The position numbers and the translations under genes were made by a program. A stretch of 64,000 nucleotides of DNA from Microbacterium sp. MYb45 (lineage in GTDB: Bacteria > Actinomycetota > Actinomycetes > Actinomycetales > Microbacteriaceae), in the NCBI RefSeq assembly GCF_002979655.1, contig NZ_PCPG01000003.1:124001-188000 (forward strand), read 5' to 3'. Positions 9,238-17,110 of this stretch are shown piece after piece (positions within the stretch are counted from its first letter, which is position 1; the number at the start of each line of letters is the position of its first letter). The notes under the pieces are model-generated. The model was not told the origin of the DNA, did no database searches, and was given only the letters and a program-made list of their open reading frames with translations.

Positions 9238-9983
9238 ACACCGATCCCCTGCGACGAAGCCTCAAAGCCTATCCGCGACGCTGGAGAGAAGTGAACGCTC
9301 ACGTGCTCTTCGGAATGCTCGAAGAGGCTCGTGACGCCCACCCCGAACTCGTTCCCCTCGAAGCACGAACAGCTGCTCGAAAGGGGCTTGCAATGAGAAT
9401 TACACAGGTGCTGCCTTGGGTGCTCGGGGCGATCAGTGTTGCCTCAGCTGCTGTCGCTATGACCATCGTGGCCGTCGCATTCACCGAGCAGAACGAAGCC
9501 CTCGTCCACGTGCTTTGTTTCTTCATCACCCCTCTCGCCAGTCTGTGGGCGATCGTTGTGGGGCTGATATCCCGCCCCACAACGGTTCATCCTCGCTGGG
9601 GGGCGGCTGTACTGGGCAGCCTCGGGATTCTCGTCGCTGGGGGCGCACACGTCCTCTGGTACCTGGGCGTCGACACCGACATGACGAACCTCCCTCCCAT
9701 ATGGGGCGCGACCACCGCCACCGCGTGCGTGCTTATCGGGATCGCACTCACCATCTCCCTGTTCCCCGCGTTCGCCCGCGCGACCTCACGCACCGTGGCC
9801 GTCATCGCCACCGCTCTCGTAGCCGCCTCCGGCGCGATCACGACGATCGTATTCTTGAGCCTGCCGTTCTCCGCGCCGATCATCGCCCTGACTGCGGTCG
9901 TCATCGTGCTGACCATTCGGCCCGGCCGCCAACGCACCGCATTGAACCCACCCGCAGCACCGTCTGAACGGCAGCGCCCCTAG
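9234..9983 (+). CDS. PadR-associated membrane protein
   Basis: A 249-residue protein with a soluble N-terminus of about 55 residues containing YPRRWREVNAHVLFGMLEE, then six or so hydrophobic segments. The N-terminal motif (short basic segment followed by GMLEEARDAH) recurs in membrane proteins encoded next to PadR-like regulators in actinobacteria. No enzymatic motif is visible. Base composition is clearly less GC-rich than the kdp genes (for example several TTT/TTC, ATA and AAT-rich codons), so the pair may be a more recent arrival. Function unknown. Confidence 0.75.
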   Translation: MNTDPLRRSLKAYPRRWREVNAHVLFGMLEEARDAHPELVPLEARTAARKGLAMRITQVLPWVLGAISVASAAVAMTIVAVAFTEQNEALVHVLCFFITPLASLWAIVVGLISRPTTVHPRWGAAVLGSLGILVAGGAHVLWYLGVDTDMTNLPPIWGATTATACVLIGIALTISLFPAFARATSRTVAVIATALVAASGAITTIVFLSLPFSAPIIALTAVVIVLTIRPGRQRTALNPPAAPSERQRP

Positions 9984-10131
9984 CCCCCGGTCCCTATCCC
10001 GCGGGGCGTGGACCCCTAGCCGCCTACTGACAAGACCTGCTTGGCAATAGGTGGATTGCGACCCCGTGGTGAGCGGGGAGAGGGTGGCGAGTCGGCCCGG
10101 ATGACCGGGGTCGCGCGAGTTGAAACCGGAG

Positions 10132-10336
10132 CTAGTCGGTCGCGAGCGAATCCAGGAACGCGCGCGTCTGTGCCGCCAGCTCGGGCGACTGCGTGTGGTG
10201 GAGGTAGTGGCCGCCCTCGATCCCGACGACCTCGCCGCGGTCGACACTCGCGGCCTGCGCCTCGTGCAGCTCCCGCCAGCCGGAGACCTCGGGTCACGGC
10301 AGGTCGGCGTCGGCACGGACTGGCAGGATGTCGAGC
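10132..10336 (-). pseudogene. Remnant of an alpha/beta hydrolase C-terminus
   Basis: The minus strand between 10336 and 10132 translates as a short LDILPVRADADLP segment, an in-frame TGA at 10296-10294, and then a continuous stretch containing VVGIEGGHYLHHTQSPE and QTRAFLDSLATD before a TAG stop. The GGHYLHHTQSPE segment looks like the catalytic-His region of alpha/beta hydrolases (GxGHxxHxxxP), and the tail is the usual final helix. The nucleophile elbow and the rest of the domain are missing and no start codon precedes it, so it is a decayed fragment abutting the next gene. Confidence 0.5.
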
Positions 10337-10786
10337 ATGAGTGTGATCTACGACTACTTCTCCGCCGCATCCGACGAAGAGGCCGTGAAGGTCCTCGACG
10401 TGGAGGGCGGGCCGACCGCGACGGACTCCGGTTTCGACGTCGGAACGCTCGGCGGTATCGATCCCGTCGTGCAGCTCGGCACGCTCGAGGCGCTGCTCAC
10501 GGGCGCCCCGTACGACGACGTGACCGAAGACCCGCGTGCCGGACACAACCTCGCGATGAGCGAAGACTACGACCGGATCATCATCACGGTGACGGATGCT
10601 CTGACATCTGCGCTCGCCGCAGCCGACGACGCGCGCCTGGCCGAGGTGGCCGAGCCGTGGTCGCAGACCGAAGAGCTCGCGGGTGCGGATCCGGCGCAGT
10701 TGGCTGCGTTCGCGCGCGACCTCGCCGCTCTCGCGCGCCGTGCCGCCGCATCCGGCCACCACATGTACTGCTGGGCCTGCATCTAG
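10337..10786 (+). CDS. Conserved small protein of unknown function
   Basis: A 149-residue protein (MSVIYDYFSAASDEEAV...) with a central DPVVQLGTLEALLTGAPYDD segment and a C-terminal HHMYCWACI. I recognise this pattern from uncharacterised actinobacterial proteins that start with a YDYF segment and end in YCW.C; no enzymatic role is known to me. An in-frame ATG at 10328 is an alternative start. The last bases lie 8 nt from the convergent PaiB-like gene. Confidence 0.7.
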   Translation: MSVIYDYFSAASDEEAVKVLDVEGGPTATDSGFDVGTLGGIDPVVQLGTLEALLTGAPYDDVTEDPRAGHNLAMSEDYDRIIITVTDALTSALAAADDARLAEVAEPWSQTEELAGADPAQLAAFARDLAALARRAAASGHHMYCWACI

Positions 10787-10793
10787 AGGCCGA

Positions 10794-11402
10794 TCACGGT
10801 CGCCCCCCGTCGACCCGCCGCATCTCCGACGCGAGCGCGCTGTTCGTCTCGGCGAACCGCGCGGTGATGTTCTCGCGCACCTCGGGCGGCTTGTTCTGGC
10901 TGAGCTTGGCGCGCGCATCGAAGCGGGCGACGCGCATCCGCAGGCCGACCGTGCCCTTCGCCGCTCGGCGAGTGCCCGGCTCGTCCTCCGACAGATGCCG
11001 GCCGTGCTCCCGTCCGTTCTCGAAGTGGTCGGTCAACTGCGTGAGCATGGCGTAGTTCTCCTCCTCGCTGAGGAGCTCGGGGGTGCCGTAGAGGTGCGCG
11101 GTCACGTGGTTCCACGTGGGCAACAGGTCGCCCGGCGCATACAGGCTCGGTGAGACGTAGTCGTGCGGACCCTGGATGATGACGAGCACCTCGTGCCGAC
11201 CGAGTTCGTGGAGCTGGTCGTCGGGCCGTCCGAAGTGGCTGGCGATCACGATGCCCTCCTCGTCCTCGATGAGCAGCGCAGGGTAGTGCGAGGCGACGAG
11301 TCCGGTGCTCGCCGGGGAGACGAACGTCGCCCACGGGTTGCCGCGGATGAGGCGCTTGACCTCGTCGGGGTCGGTCATCAGGTAGCGGGGTGTGTGGCGC
11401 AT
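10794..11402 (-). CDS. PaiB-like FMN-binding split-barrel protein
   Basis: A 202-residue protein starting MRHTPRYLMTDPDEVKRLI. The sequence NPWATFVSPASTGLVASHYPALL, the QGPHDYVSPSLY segment and LPTWNHVTAHLYG are hallmarks of the PaiB (FMN-binding negative regulator) family, a split beta-barrel that binds flavin. It is coupled to the upstream DMT-family transporter by a one-base TGATG overlap, so the two form an operon. Confidence 0.85.
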   Translation of the reverse strand: MRHTPRYLMTDPDEVKRLIRGNPWATFVSPASTGLVASHYPALLIEDEEGIVIASHFGRPDDQLHELGRHEVLVIIQGPHDYVSPSLYAPGDLLPTWNHVTAHLYGTPELLSEEENYAMLTQLTDHFENGREHGRHLSEDEPGTRRAAKGTVGLRMRVARFDARAKLSQNKPPEVRENITARFAETNSALASEMRRVDGGRP

Positions 11403-12355
11403 CAGGACTCCTCTTCTCGGGGCGGCCGGTCGGTTCGGGGGCGGTCTTTCAGGCGGGTGCGCACCGCGAGCGCGGCGCAGGCGATGACGGCGAGACCTCC
11501 GACGGCGGTGGCCCAGCCGATCGGCTCGTGCAGCAGGAGGGCGGCCCACGCGATGCTCATCACGGGCTGGACGAGCTGGATCTGGCTCACCTGCGCCATC
11601 GGTCCGATCGCGAGTCCGCGGTACCAGGCGAAGAATCCGAGGAACATGCTCACGGCGGCGAGGTAGCCGAATGCGAGCCACTGCACGGGGCTCGCTGCGG
11701 GCGGCTGCTGGATCGTCGACACCACGGTCAGGACCCCCATGAGGGGAGCGGCGACGATGAGCGCCCATGACACCGTCTGCCAGGAGCCGAGCTCGCGGGC
11801 GAGCAGACCGCCCTCCGCATAGCCGATCGCTGCGGCCAGCACGGCACCGAACAGCAGCAGGTCGGCAGCGGTGAGGGAGCCGAGTCCGCCGTTCTGCAGG
11901 GCGGCGAACACGACGGCGGCGACCGCGCCGACGATCGCGAAGACCCAGAAGGAGCGGTTCGGGCGCTCGCCGGTGCGGACCACCACGGCGACGGCAGTCG
12001 CGGCGGGCAGCAGGCCGACCACGACGGCGCCGTGGCTGGCGGGGGTCGTGGTCATCGCGAAGGAGGTGAGCAGCGGGAATCCGGCCACGACTCCGCCGGC
12101 GACGATGGCCAATCGCCACCACTGCACTCGCGTCGGGATGCGCTGCCGTGTCGCGGCCAGGGCGATTCCGGCGAGGAGGGCGGCGACGACCGCGCGCCCT
12201 GCGCCGATGAACAGCGGGGAGAGGCCGTCGACGGCGATCCGTGTGAACGGGAGGGTGAACGAGAAGGCGGTGACGCCGAGTAGCCCCCACCAGAGGCCGG
12301 CGTGCGTCGATAGCACTGTCGATCGCGGAGCGATAACGCTACTCTCTAATTTCAT
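11402..12355 (-). CDS. EamA/DMT-family exporter
   Basis: A 317-residue protein with ten predicted membrane segments in two EamA halves (GLLGVTAFSFTLPFTRIAV near the N-terminus; WLAFGYLAAVSMFLGFFAWYRGLAIGP in the second half, ending QPVMSIAWAALLLHEPIG). Such proteins export amino acids or other small metabolites. It is divergent from the MocR-type regulator at 12354, and the two ATGs overlap on opposite strands within a CATG tetranucleotide; a GTG 13 codons in could be the real start. The context suggests the MocR protein controls it. Confidence 0.85.
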   Translation of the reverse strand: MKLESSVIAPRSTVLSTHAGLWWGLLGVTAFSFTLPFTRIAVDGLSPLFIGAGRAVVAALLAGIALAATRQRIPTRVQWWRLAIVAGGVVAGFPLLTSFAMTTTPASHGAVVVGLLPAATAVAVVVRTGERPNRSFWVFAIVGAVAAVVFAALQNGGLGSLTAADLLLFGAVLAAAIGYAEGGLLARELGSWQTVSWALIVAAPLMGVLTVVSTIQQPPAASPVQWLAFGYLAAVSMFLGFFAWYRGLAIGPMAQVSQIQLVQPVMSIAWAALLLHEPIGWATAVGGLAVIACAALAVRTRLKDRPRTDRPPREEES

Positions 12356-12356
12356 G
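12340..12356 (+). promoter_or_regulatory. Leaderless promoter of the MocR gene within the divergent start-codon overlap
   Basis: A TACTCT -10-like hexamer at 12340-12345 lies 8 nt before the ATG at 12354, so the transcript would begin at or next to the start codon. The same bases are the first codons of the divergent exporter, leaving no separate intergenic region; regulation of one gene must interfere with the other unless the exporter starts at its internal GTG. Confidence 0.45.
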
Positions 12357-13760
12357 AGTCAGGATAGCAGTGACCGGATCGTCGCCGGTGTCCGCGCATG
12401 GGTCGCCTCGGCATCTCCGGGGGCGCGCGTGCCGTCGAACCGGGCGCTCATGGCGGAGTACGGGGCGAGCCCGGTGACCGTGCAGAAGGCGATGCAGCAG
12501 CTCGTCCGGCTCGGGCTGGTGGAGTCGCGTCCGGGCGCCGGCACGTTCGTCCGCGCGATCCGCCCCGCCCGCTCAGCCGACTACGGCTGGCAGACCGCAG
12601 CGCTCGGCACCGCGCCCGCCGGACTCGCGGGCCTGTCGTCCACGCAGCGCACAGTGTCCCCGGAGGCGATCGGGCTCCACTCCGGCTACCCCGCGGTCGA
12701 GCTGCTGCCGGAGCGGCTCGTACGGCAGGCGCTCGTGCGTGCCGCACGCACCGATGCGGCGCTGACCCGCTCGCCCGCCGCGGGGCTGCCGGAGCTGCAG
12801 GCCTGGTTCGCCGGAGAGCTCGCCGCCACCGCCCCCGCCGGCGTCACACCCGCATCGGCGCGCGATGCTCTCGTCATCTCGGGCAGTCAGAGCGGGCTGA
12901 GCTCGATCTTCCGTGCGGTCGTGGGCCCTGGGCAGCCGCTGCTCGTCGAGTCGCCCACCTACTGGGGCGCGCTGCTCGCCGCCGCGCAGGCGGGTGTCGT
13001 GCTGGTGCCGATCCCCTCCGGCCCCCAGGGCCCCGATCCGGATGACGTGGAACGGGCGTTCGCGCAGACGGGGGCCCGAGCGTTCTACGCGCAGCCGACG
13101 TTCGCCAACCCGACCGGCGCGCAGTGGCCGACCGCGACGGGGGATGCCGTGCTCGAGACCGTTCGCCGGCATGGGGCCTTCCTGATCGAGGACGACTGGG
13201 CGCACGACCTGGGGATCGATGCCGAGCCGCGGCCGGTCGCCGCCTCCGACGATGACGGTCATGTCGTGTACCTGCGCTCCCTCACCAAGAGCGCCTCGCC
13301 CGCCCTGCGCGTCGCGGCCGTGATCGCCCGGGGACCTGCGCGAGAGCGGATCCTGGCCGACCGCGCGGCGGAGTCCATGTACGTGAGCGGGCTGCTGCAG
13401 GCCGCCGCGCTCGACGTGGTCACGCAGCCCGCCTGGCGCACGCACCTGCGCGGGTTCCGCGAGCACCTGCGCGCGCGCCGCGACCTGCTGGTCTCGAGCC
13501 TGGCCGAGCACGCCCCGTCGGCGCAGGTCGAGGGCATCCCGGCAGGCGGCCTGAACCTGTGGGTGCGGCTCCCAGAGGGGACGGATGTCGTGCAGGTCGT
13601 CCGCGACTGCGAGGTGCAGGGCGTGATCATCGCCCCCGGGTCCGAGTGGTTCCCGGCGGAGCCCTCGGGCTCGTACGTGCGGCTCAACTACGCGAATGCC
13701 GACCCCGGCCGCTTCGCCGAGGCCGCCGGCATCCTCGGTTCGGTGCTCGCCGGGGCGTGA
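12354..13760 (+). CDS. MocR-type GntR regulator with aminotransferase domain
   Basis: A 468-residue fusion. Residues 5-65 form a GntR winged helix (PSNRALMAEYGASPVTVQKAMQ), and the rest is a type I PLP aminotransferase fold (SGSQSGLSSIFRAVVGPGQPL; PTFANPTGAQWP; the PLP-binding Lys in LRSLTKSASPALRVA; R in the carboxylate-binding SYVRLNYAN). MocR proteins sense PLP or an amino acid. Located divergently from the EamA exporter, its likely target. Confidence 0.9.
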   Translation: MSQDSSDRIVAGVRAWVASASPGARVPSNRALMAEYGASPVTVQKAMQQLVRLGLVESRPGAGTFVRAIRPARSADYGWQTAALGTAPAGLAGLSSTQRTVSPEAIGLHSGYPAVELLPERLVRQALVRAARTDAALTRSPAAGLPELQAWFAGELAATAPAGVTPASARDALVISGSQSGLSSIFRAVVGPGQPLLVESPTYWGALLAAAQAGVVLVPIPSGPQGPDPDDVERAFAQTGARAFYAQPTFANPTGAQWPTATGDAVLETVRRHGAFLIEDDWAHDLGIDAEPRPVAASDDDGHVVYLRSLTKSASPALRVAAVIARGPARERILADRAAESMYVSGLLQAAALDVVTQPAWRTHLRGFREHLRARRDLLVSSLAEHAPSAQVEGIPAGGLNLWVRLPEGTDVVQVVRDCEVQGVIIAPGSEWFPAEPSGSYVRLNYANADPGRFAEAAGILGSVLAGA

Positions 13761-13775
13761 CGAAAGCCGCGGCGA

Positions 13776-15851
13776 CTACTCCTGCGGCGGACCGGCTGGT
13801 CGGTGCGCGCGGCGTCCGTTCACGACCACGGGCCGCCCGGCGCGCTCCTGGCCCGGCAGCGGACGGGAACGGCGGCCGTAGATGAGCTCCGACGAGTCGA
13901 GCAGCCAGGGCACGAGGGTGATCGACACCCCGTGCACGAGCATCAGCTGGTTGGCGAGGCGGCGGGCGCGACGGTTGTGCAGGAACGACTCCCACCAGTG
14001 CCCCACGATGTACTGCGGCAGGTAGACGGTCACGACGGACGAGCCGTGCTTCTCGCGGTACTGCTTGATGAACTGGGTGACCGGCTGCGCGAACGAGCGG
14101 TACGGCGACTCGACGATCACGAGCGGGATGGGCACGAGGTGGTCGGCCCACTCCTGCTGCAGCGCGGCGGCGTCGTCGGAGGCGACGGCCACGTGCACCG
14201 CGAGCGTCTTGCCGTGCTTGGCCGCGATCGCATAGTCGATGGCCTTCACGACGGGCTTCTGCAGTCGGTTGACGAGCACGATGGCGAGGTCGCCGGTCGC
14301 TCCGAACTTGGTGGTGTCGTCGATCGCGATCTCGTGTTCGACGTCGCGGTAGTACCTCTTCACGCCCAGCATGAGGAACGCGAGGATCGGGATCGCGAAG
14401 AACACCAGGTAGGCGCCGTGCGTGAACTTGGTGATCGTCACGATGAGCAGCACGAGCACGGTCATCACAGCACCGGCGGAGTTGATGATGAGGCCGATCT
14501 TCGCCGAGCGGCGGTCGGATGCCGATGCTCCGTCGATACCGGATCCTGCCTTGTCCTCCACCGGCCCGCGCAGCACTCGTCGCCAGTGCCGCACCATGCC
14601 GATCTGGCCGAGTGAGAACGACACGAACACACCGATGATGTACAGCTGGATCAGGGTGGTCAGCTTCGCCTGGAACACCACGAGCACCGCGATCGCCGCG
14701 ATGCCGAGCAGGATCATGCCGTTCGAGAACACCAGGCGGTCGCCGCGGGTGTTGAGCGACTTCGGGGCGTAGCCGTCGCGGGCGAGCACGGCGCCCAGCA
14801 GGGGGAATCCGTTGAAGGCGGTGTTCGCGGCGAGCAGCAGCACACATGCGGTCGCGGCCTGCACGATGAAGAAGGCGATGCTGCCGCCGCCGAACGTCGC
14901 CGAGGCGATCTGCGCCATCAGGCTCGGCTGCGGGTTCGTGCAGTCGAACCCGATCAGGTCGCACGGGTTCTCGGCGTAGTGCACGCCGGTGATGAGGGCG
15001 AGCGCGGTGAGCCCGGCGAACAAGCAGGCGGCGATCGACCCCATCAGCACGAGGGTCGACTGGGCGTTGCGCACCTTGGGCGCCCGGAAGGCGGGCACCC
15101 CGTTCGACACGGCCTCGACGCCGGTGAGGGCGGAGCAACCGCTCGAGAACGCGCGCAGGATCAGCAGGATCACGGCCGCCTGGCCGAGACTCTCGGCCTG
15201 CACGGAGAAGTCCGCACTCGAGGCGACGGGGGCGTCGCCCAGGAACGTGCGGATCAGGCCGGTGACGATCATGATGCCGACCGAGGCGATGAAGACATAC
15301 GTCGGGATCGCGAAGACGAGAGACGCCTCGCGAACCCCGCGCAGGTTCACGACGATGATGAGGATCACGAAGCCGACCGCGAGTTCCACGCGGAACGGGT
15401 CGAGGCCGGGCACCGCCGAGATGATGTTGTCGACGCCGGATGCGACCGACACGGCCACGGTCAGCACGTAGTCGACCAGGAGCGCCGCGGCGACGATCAC
15501 GCCGGGGATCTCGCCGAGGTTCTTCGACGCGACCTCGTAGTCGCCGCCGCCCGAGGGGTAGGCCTTGATGAGCTGCCGGTAGCTGAGCACGACGACGATG
15601 AGCAGCACCACGACCGAGATCGCGACGAGCGGCGTGAAGGAGAGGAAGGTGAGCCCGCCGATCAGCAGGATCATCACGAGTTCCTGCGGCGCGTAGGCCA
15701 CGGAGCTCAGCGCGTCCGACGCGAAGATCGGCAGTGCCATGCGCTTGGGGAGCAGCTGGTCGTCGACCTGCTGGCTCGTCAGCGGTTCCCCGATGATGAT
15801 GCGCTTCGCGCGCGGGGGCGCGTCCGCGCTCTCCCTGTTTTCGTTGGACAC
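13776..15851 (-). CDS. KimA-like APC-superfamily potassium importer
   Basis: About 690 residues: twelve membrane segments, then a C-terminal cytoplasmic domain of some 200 residues. The core (IIIGEPLTSQ, LPIFASDALSSVAYAPQEL, SYRQLIKAYPSGGGDYEVASKNLGE, FSSGCSALTGVEAVSNGVPAF, LARDGYAPKSLNTRGDRL) matches what I remember of Bacillus subtilis KimA, a high-affinity K+/H+ symporter, better than amino-acid permeases. Starts at 15887, 15881, 15863 and 15851 are all in frame; I choose GTG 15851 because a TAGTGT -10-like box lies 8 nt before it and the upstream part of the frame consists of the 11-bp repeats that look like a KdpE site. Many automatic annotations would call it an amino-acid permease. Confidence 0.8.
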   Translation of the reverse strand: MSNENRESADAPPRAKRIIIGEPLTSQQVDDQLLPKRMALPIFASDALSSVAYAPQELVMILLIGGLTFLSFTPLVAISVVVLLIVVVLSYRQLIKAYPSGGGDYEVASKNLGEIPGVIVAAALLVDYVLTVAVSVASGVDNIISAVPGLDPFRVELAVGFVILIIVVNLRGVREASLVFAIPTYVFIASVGIMIVTGLIRTFLGDAPVASSADFSVQAESLGQAAVILLILRAFSSGCSALTGVEAVSNGVPAFRAPKVRNAQSTLVLMGSIAACLFAGLTALALITGVHYAENPCDLIGFDCTNPQPSLMAQIASATFGGGSIAFFIVQAATACVLLLAANTAFNGFPLLGAVLARDGYAPKSLNTRGDRLVFSNGMILLGIAAIAVLVVFQAKLTTLIQLYIIGVFVSFSLGQIGMVRHWRRVLRGPVEDKAGSGIDGASASDRRSAKIGLIINSAGAVMTVLVLLIVTITKFTHGAYLVFFAIPILAFLMLGVKRYYRDVEHEIAIDDTTKFGATGDLAIVLVNRLQKPVVKAIDYAIAAKHGKTLAVHVAVASDDAAALQQEWADHLVPIPLVIVESPYRSFAQPVTQFIKQYREKHGSSVVTVYLPQYIVGHWWESFLHNRRARRLANQLMLVHGVSITLVPWLLDSSELIYGRRSRPLPGQERAGRPVVVNGRRAHRPAGPPQE

Positions 15852-15859
15852 GTCCGGCG

Positions 15860-15942
15860 ACACTACGCCTGCTGACGGCATCCTCACGCGATCCTCACGG
15901 AATCCCTACGGTCGGATGCGGGTCCCTCACGGAATCCTTACG
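15860..15942 (-). promoter_or_regulatory. Array of 11-bp direct repeats and -10 of the KimA-like gene
   Basis: On the minus strand the units are cgtaaggattc (15942-15932), cgtgagggacc (15931-15921), a degenerate 10-mer (15920-15911), cgtagggattc (15910-15900), cgtgaggatcg (15899-15889) and cgtgaggatgc (15888-15878). TAGTGT at 15865-15860 is the -10. The pair 15910-15889 matches the kdp pair in 19 of its first 24 positions (extended by two bases) and sits exactly 23 nt before the -10, as in kdp. Direct repeats with 11-bp period are typical OmpR-family sites; KdpE is the inferred binder. Confidence 0.65.
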
Positions 15943-15950
15943 GGCGAAGC

Positions 15951-15967
15951 TACACTGGCACGCTGTG
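15951..15967 (+). promoter_or_regulatory. Leaderless promoter of the VanZ-family gene
   Basis: TACACT at 15951-15956 is followed after 8 nt by the GTG at 15965. The -35 region of this promoter falls on the outermost 11-bp repeats of the divergent KimA-like gene, so the same regulator could affect both directions. Confidence 0.5.
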
Positions 15968-17050
15968 GAAGATCAGGTGCTGCTCGGGTTCATCGCCATC
16001 GCGATCGGAGTGGCTTTCGGCATCCTCCTGTTCGTGCCGTTCGTGGCGATCAGTTACCGGCGGCGCGGTCGGCTCGGCCTCGGGCGCACGCTGCTCTGGT
16101 TGTCGGCCCTGATCTACTTCTGGGCGATCTGGACGTACACCCTGCTTCCCCTGCCCGACCCGGATACGATCCGCTGCGTCGGGGCGATCACCGATCCGAT
16201 GTCGGTCGTGCGCGACGTGCAGAAGGCATTCGCGGCGCCGGGCAACCCGCTGCGGCAGCCGGCCCTGCTGCAGCTGGTGTTCAACGTGCTGCTGTTCCTC
16301 CCACTCGGCTTCTTCGTGCGGGTCCTCGCCGGTCGCGGCATCCTGGTGGCGCTCGCCGCCGGATTCGGACTGTCGCTGCTGATCGAGACGACGCAGCTGA
16401 CCGGGGTGTGGGGTGTCTACCCCTGCGCGTATCGCTTCTTCGACGTGGGTGATCTGATGACGAACACCCTCGGTGCAGTCGTCGGCTGCACCCTCGCTCT
16501 CGTCGTCCCGCGGTCGCTGCGCGGCGCGGAGGCGCGCCCTGACGCCGACCTTCCCCGTCCTGTCACCCGCGGTCGCCGCGCCCTCGCGATGCTGTGCGAC
16601 TTCCTCGCCTACGGATTCCTGAGCGTGGGCGCCGGCGTGACCGTGCAGGTCTGGCTCGAGTTCGTCGTGAAGGACCGTGCGGCGGTGCTCGACGGCACTC
16701 TCTCTTCCGCGGCGGCCACGATCGTCCCGTCCGCACTGTTCCTGGTGCTGATCCTGATCGGCGGGCGTTCGATCGGCGACGTCGCCGTGCAGCTCCGCTA
16801 CACGGGATCGCGTCTGCCGGCACCGTTCGCGCGCCTCCTGCGCTGGGCGGGCGGCATCGGAGGGATCAGCGCTCTTCAGCTGCCCGGCGGGATCTTCGGA
16901 TTCGCGGCGGCCGTGCTGTTCCTCGTCGCGGTCGTCCTGCTGTTCACGACCCGCTCCGGGCGCGGCCTGCCCGGCGTCCTCTCCGGGCAACAGCTGGTCG
17001 ATGCGCGGGCGGACGTCGCAGCCCCGCGCCCCGGAGCCCGCCGCATGTGA
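15965..17050 (+). CDS. VanZ-family membrane protein
   Basis: A 361-residue protein. The first half has the VanZ pattern: a membrane segment ending WAIWTYTLLPLPDP, then QLVFNVLLFLPLGFFVRVL, LSLLIETTQLTGV and FDVGDLMTNTLGAVVGC. The second half adds about four membrane segments (from about residue 200) with RDD-like spacing. VanZ proteins affect susceptibility to teicoplanin-type glycopeptides in enterococci, but most bacterial members are uncharacterised. GTG start, apparently leaderless. Confidence 0.85.
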   Translation: MEDQVLLGFIAIAIGVAFGILLFVPFVAISYRRRGRLGLGRTLLWLSALIYFWAIWTYTLLPLPDPDTIRCVGAITDPMSVVRDVQKAFAAPGNPLRQPALLQLVFNVLLFLPLGFFVRVLAGRGILVALAAGFGLSLLIETTQLTGVWGVYPCAYRFFDVGDLMTNTLGAVVGCTLALVVPRSLRGAEARPDADLPRPVTRGRRALAMLCDFLAYGFLSVGAGVTVQVWLEFVVKDRAAVLDGTLSSAAATIVPSALFLVLILIGGRSIGDVAVQLRYTGSRLPAPFARLLRWAGGIGGISALQLPGGIFGFAAAVLFLVAVVLLFTTRSGRGLPGVLSGQQLVDARADVAAPRPGARRM

Positions 17051-17110
17051 GTCGTGAGGACATCGCGCATCCACAGCGGTTTCCGATCACGAACGCGTAA
17101 CGTCGATGCC

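Noticed and set aside
15852..15964. c-di-AMP (ydaO-type) riboswitch in front of the KimA-like gene
   Set aside because: The space is about 110 bp, filled by the 11-bp repeats, and the predicted transcript is leaderless, so there is no room for the riboswitch.
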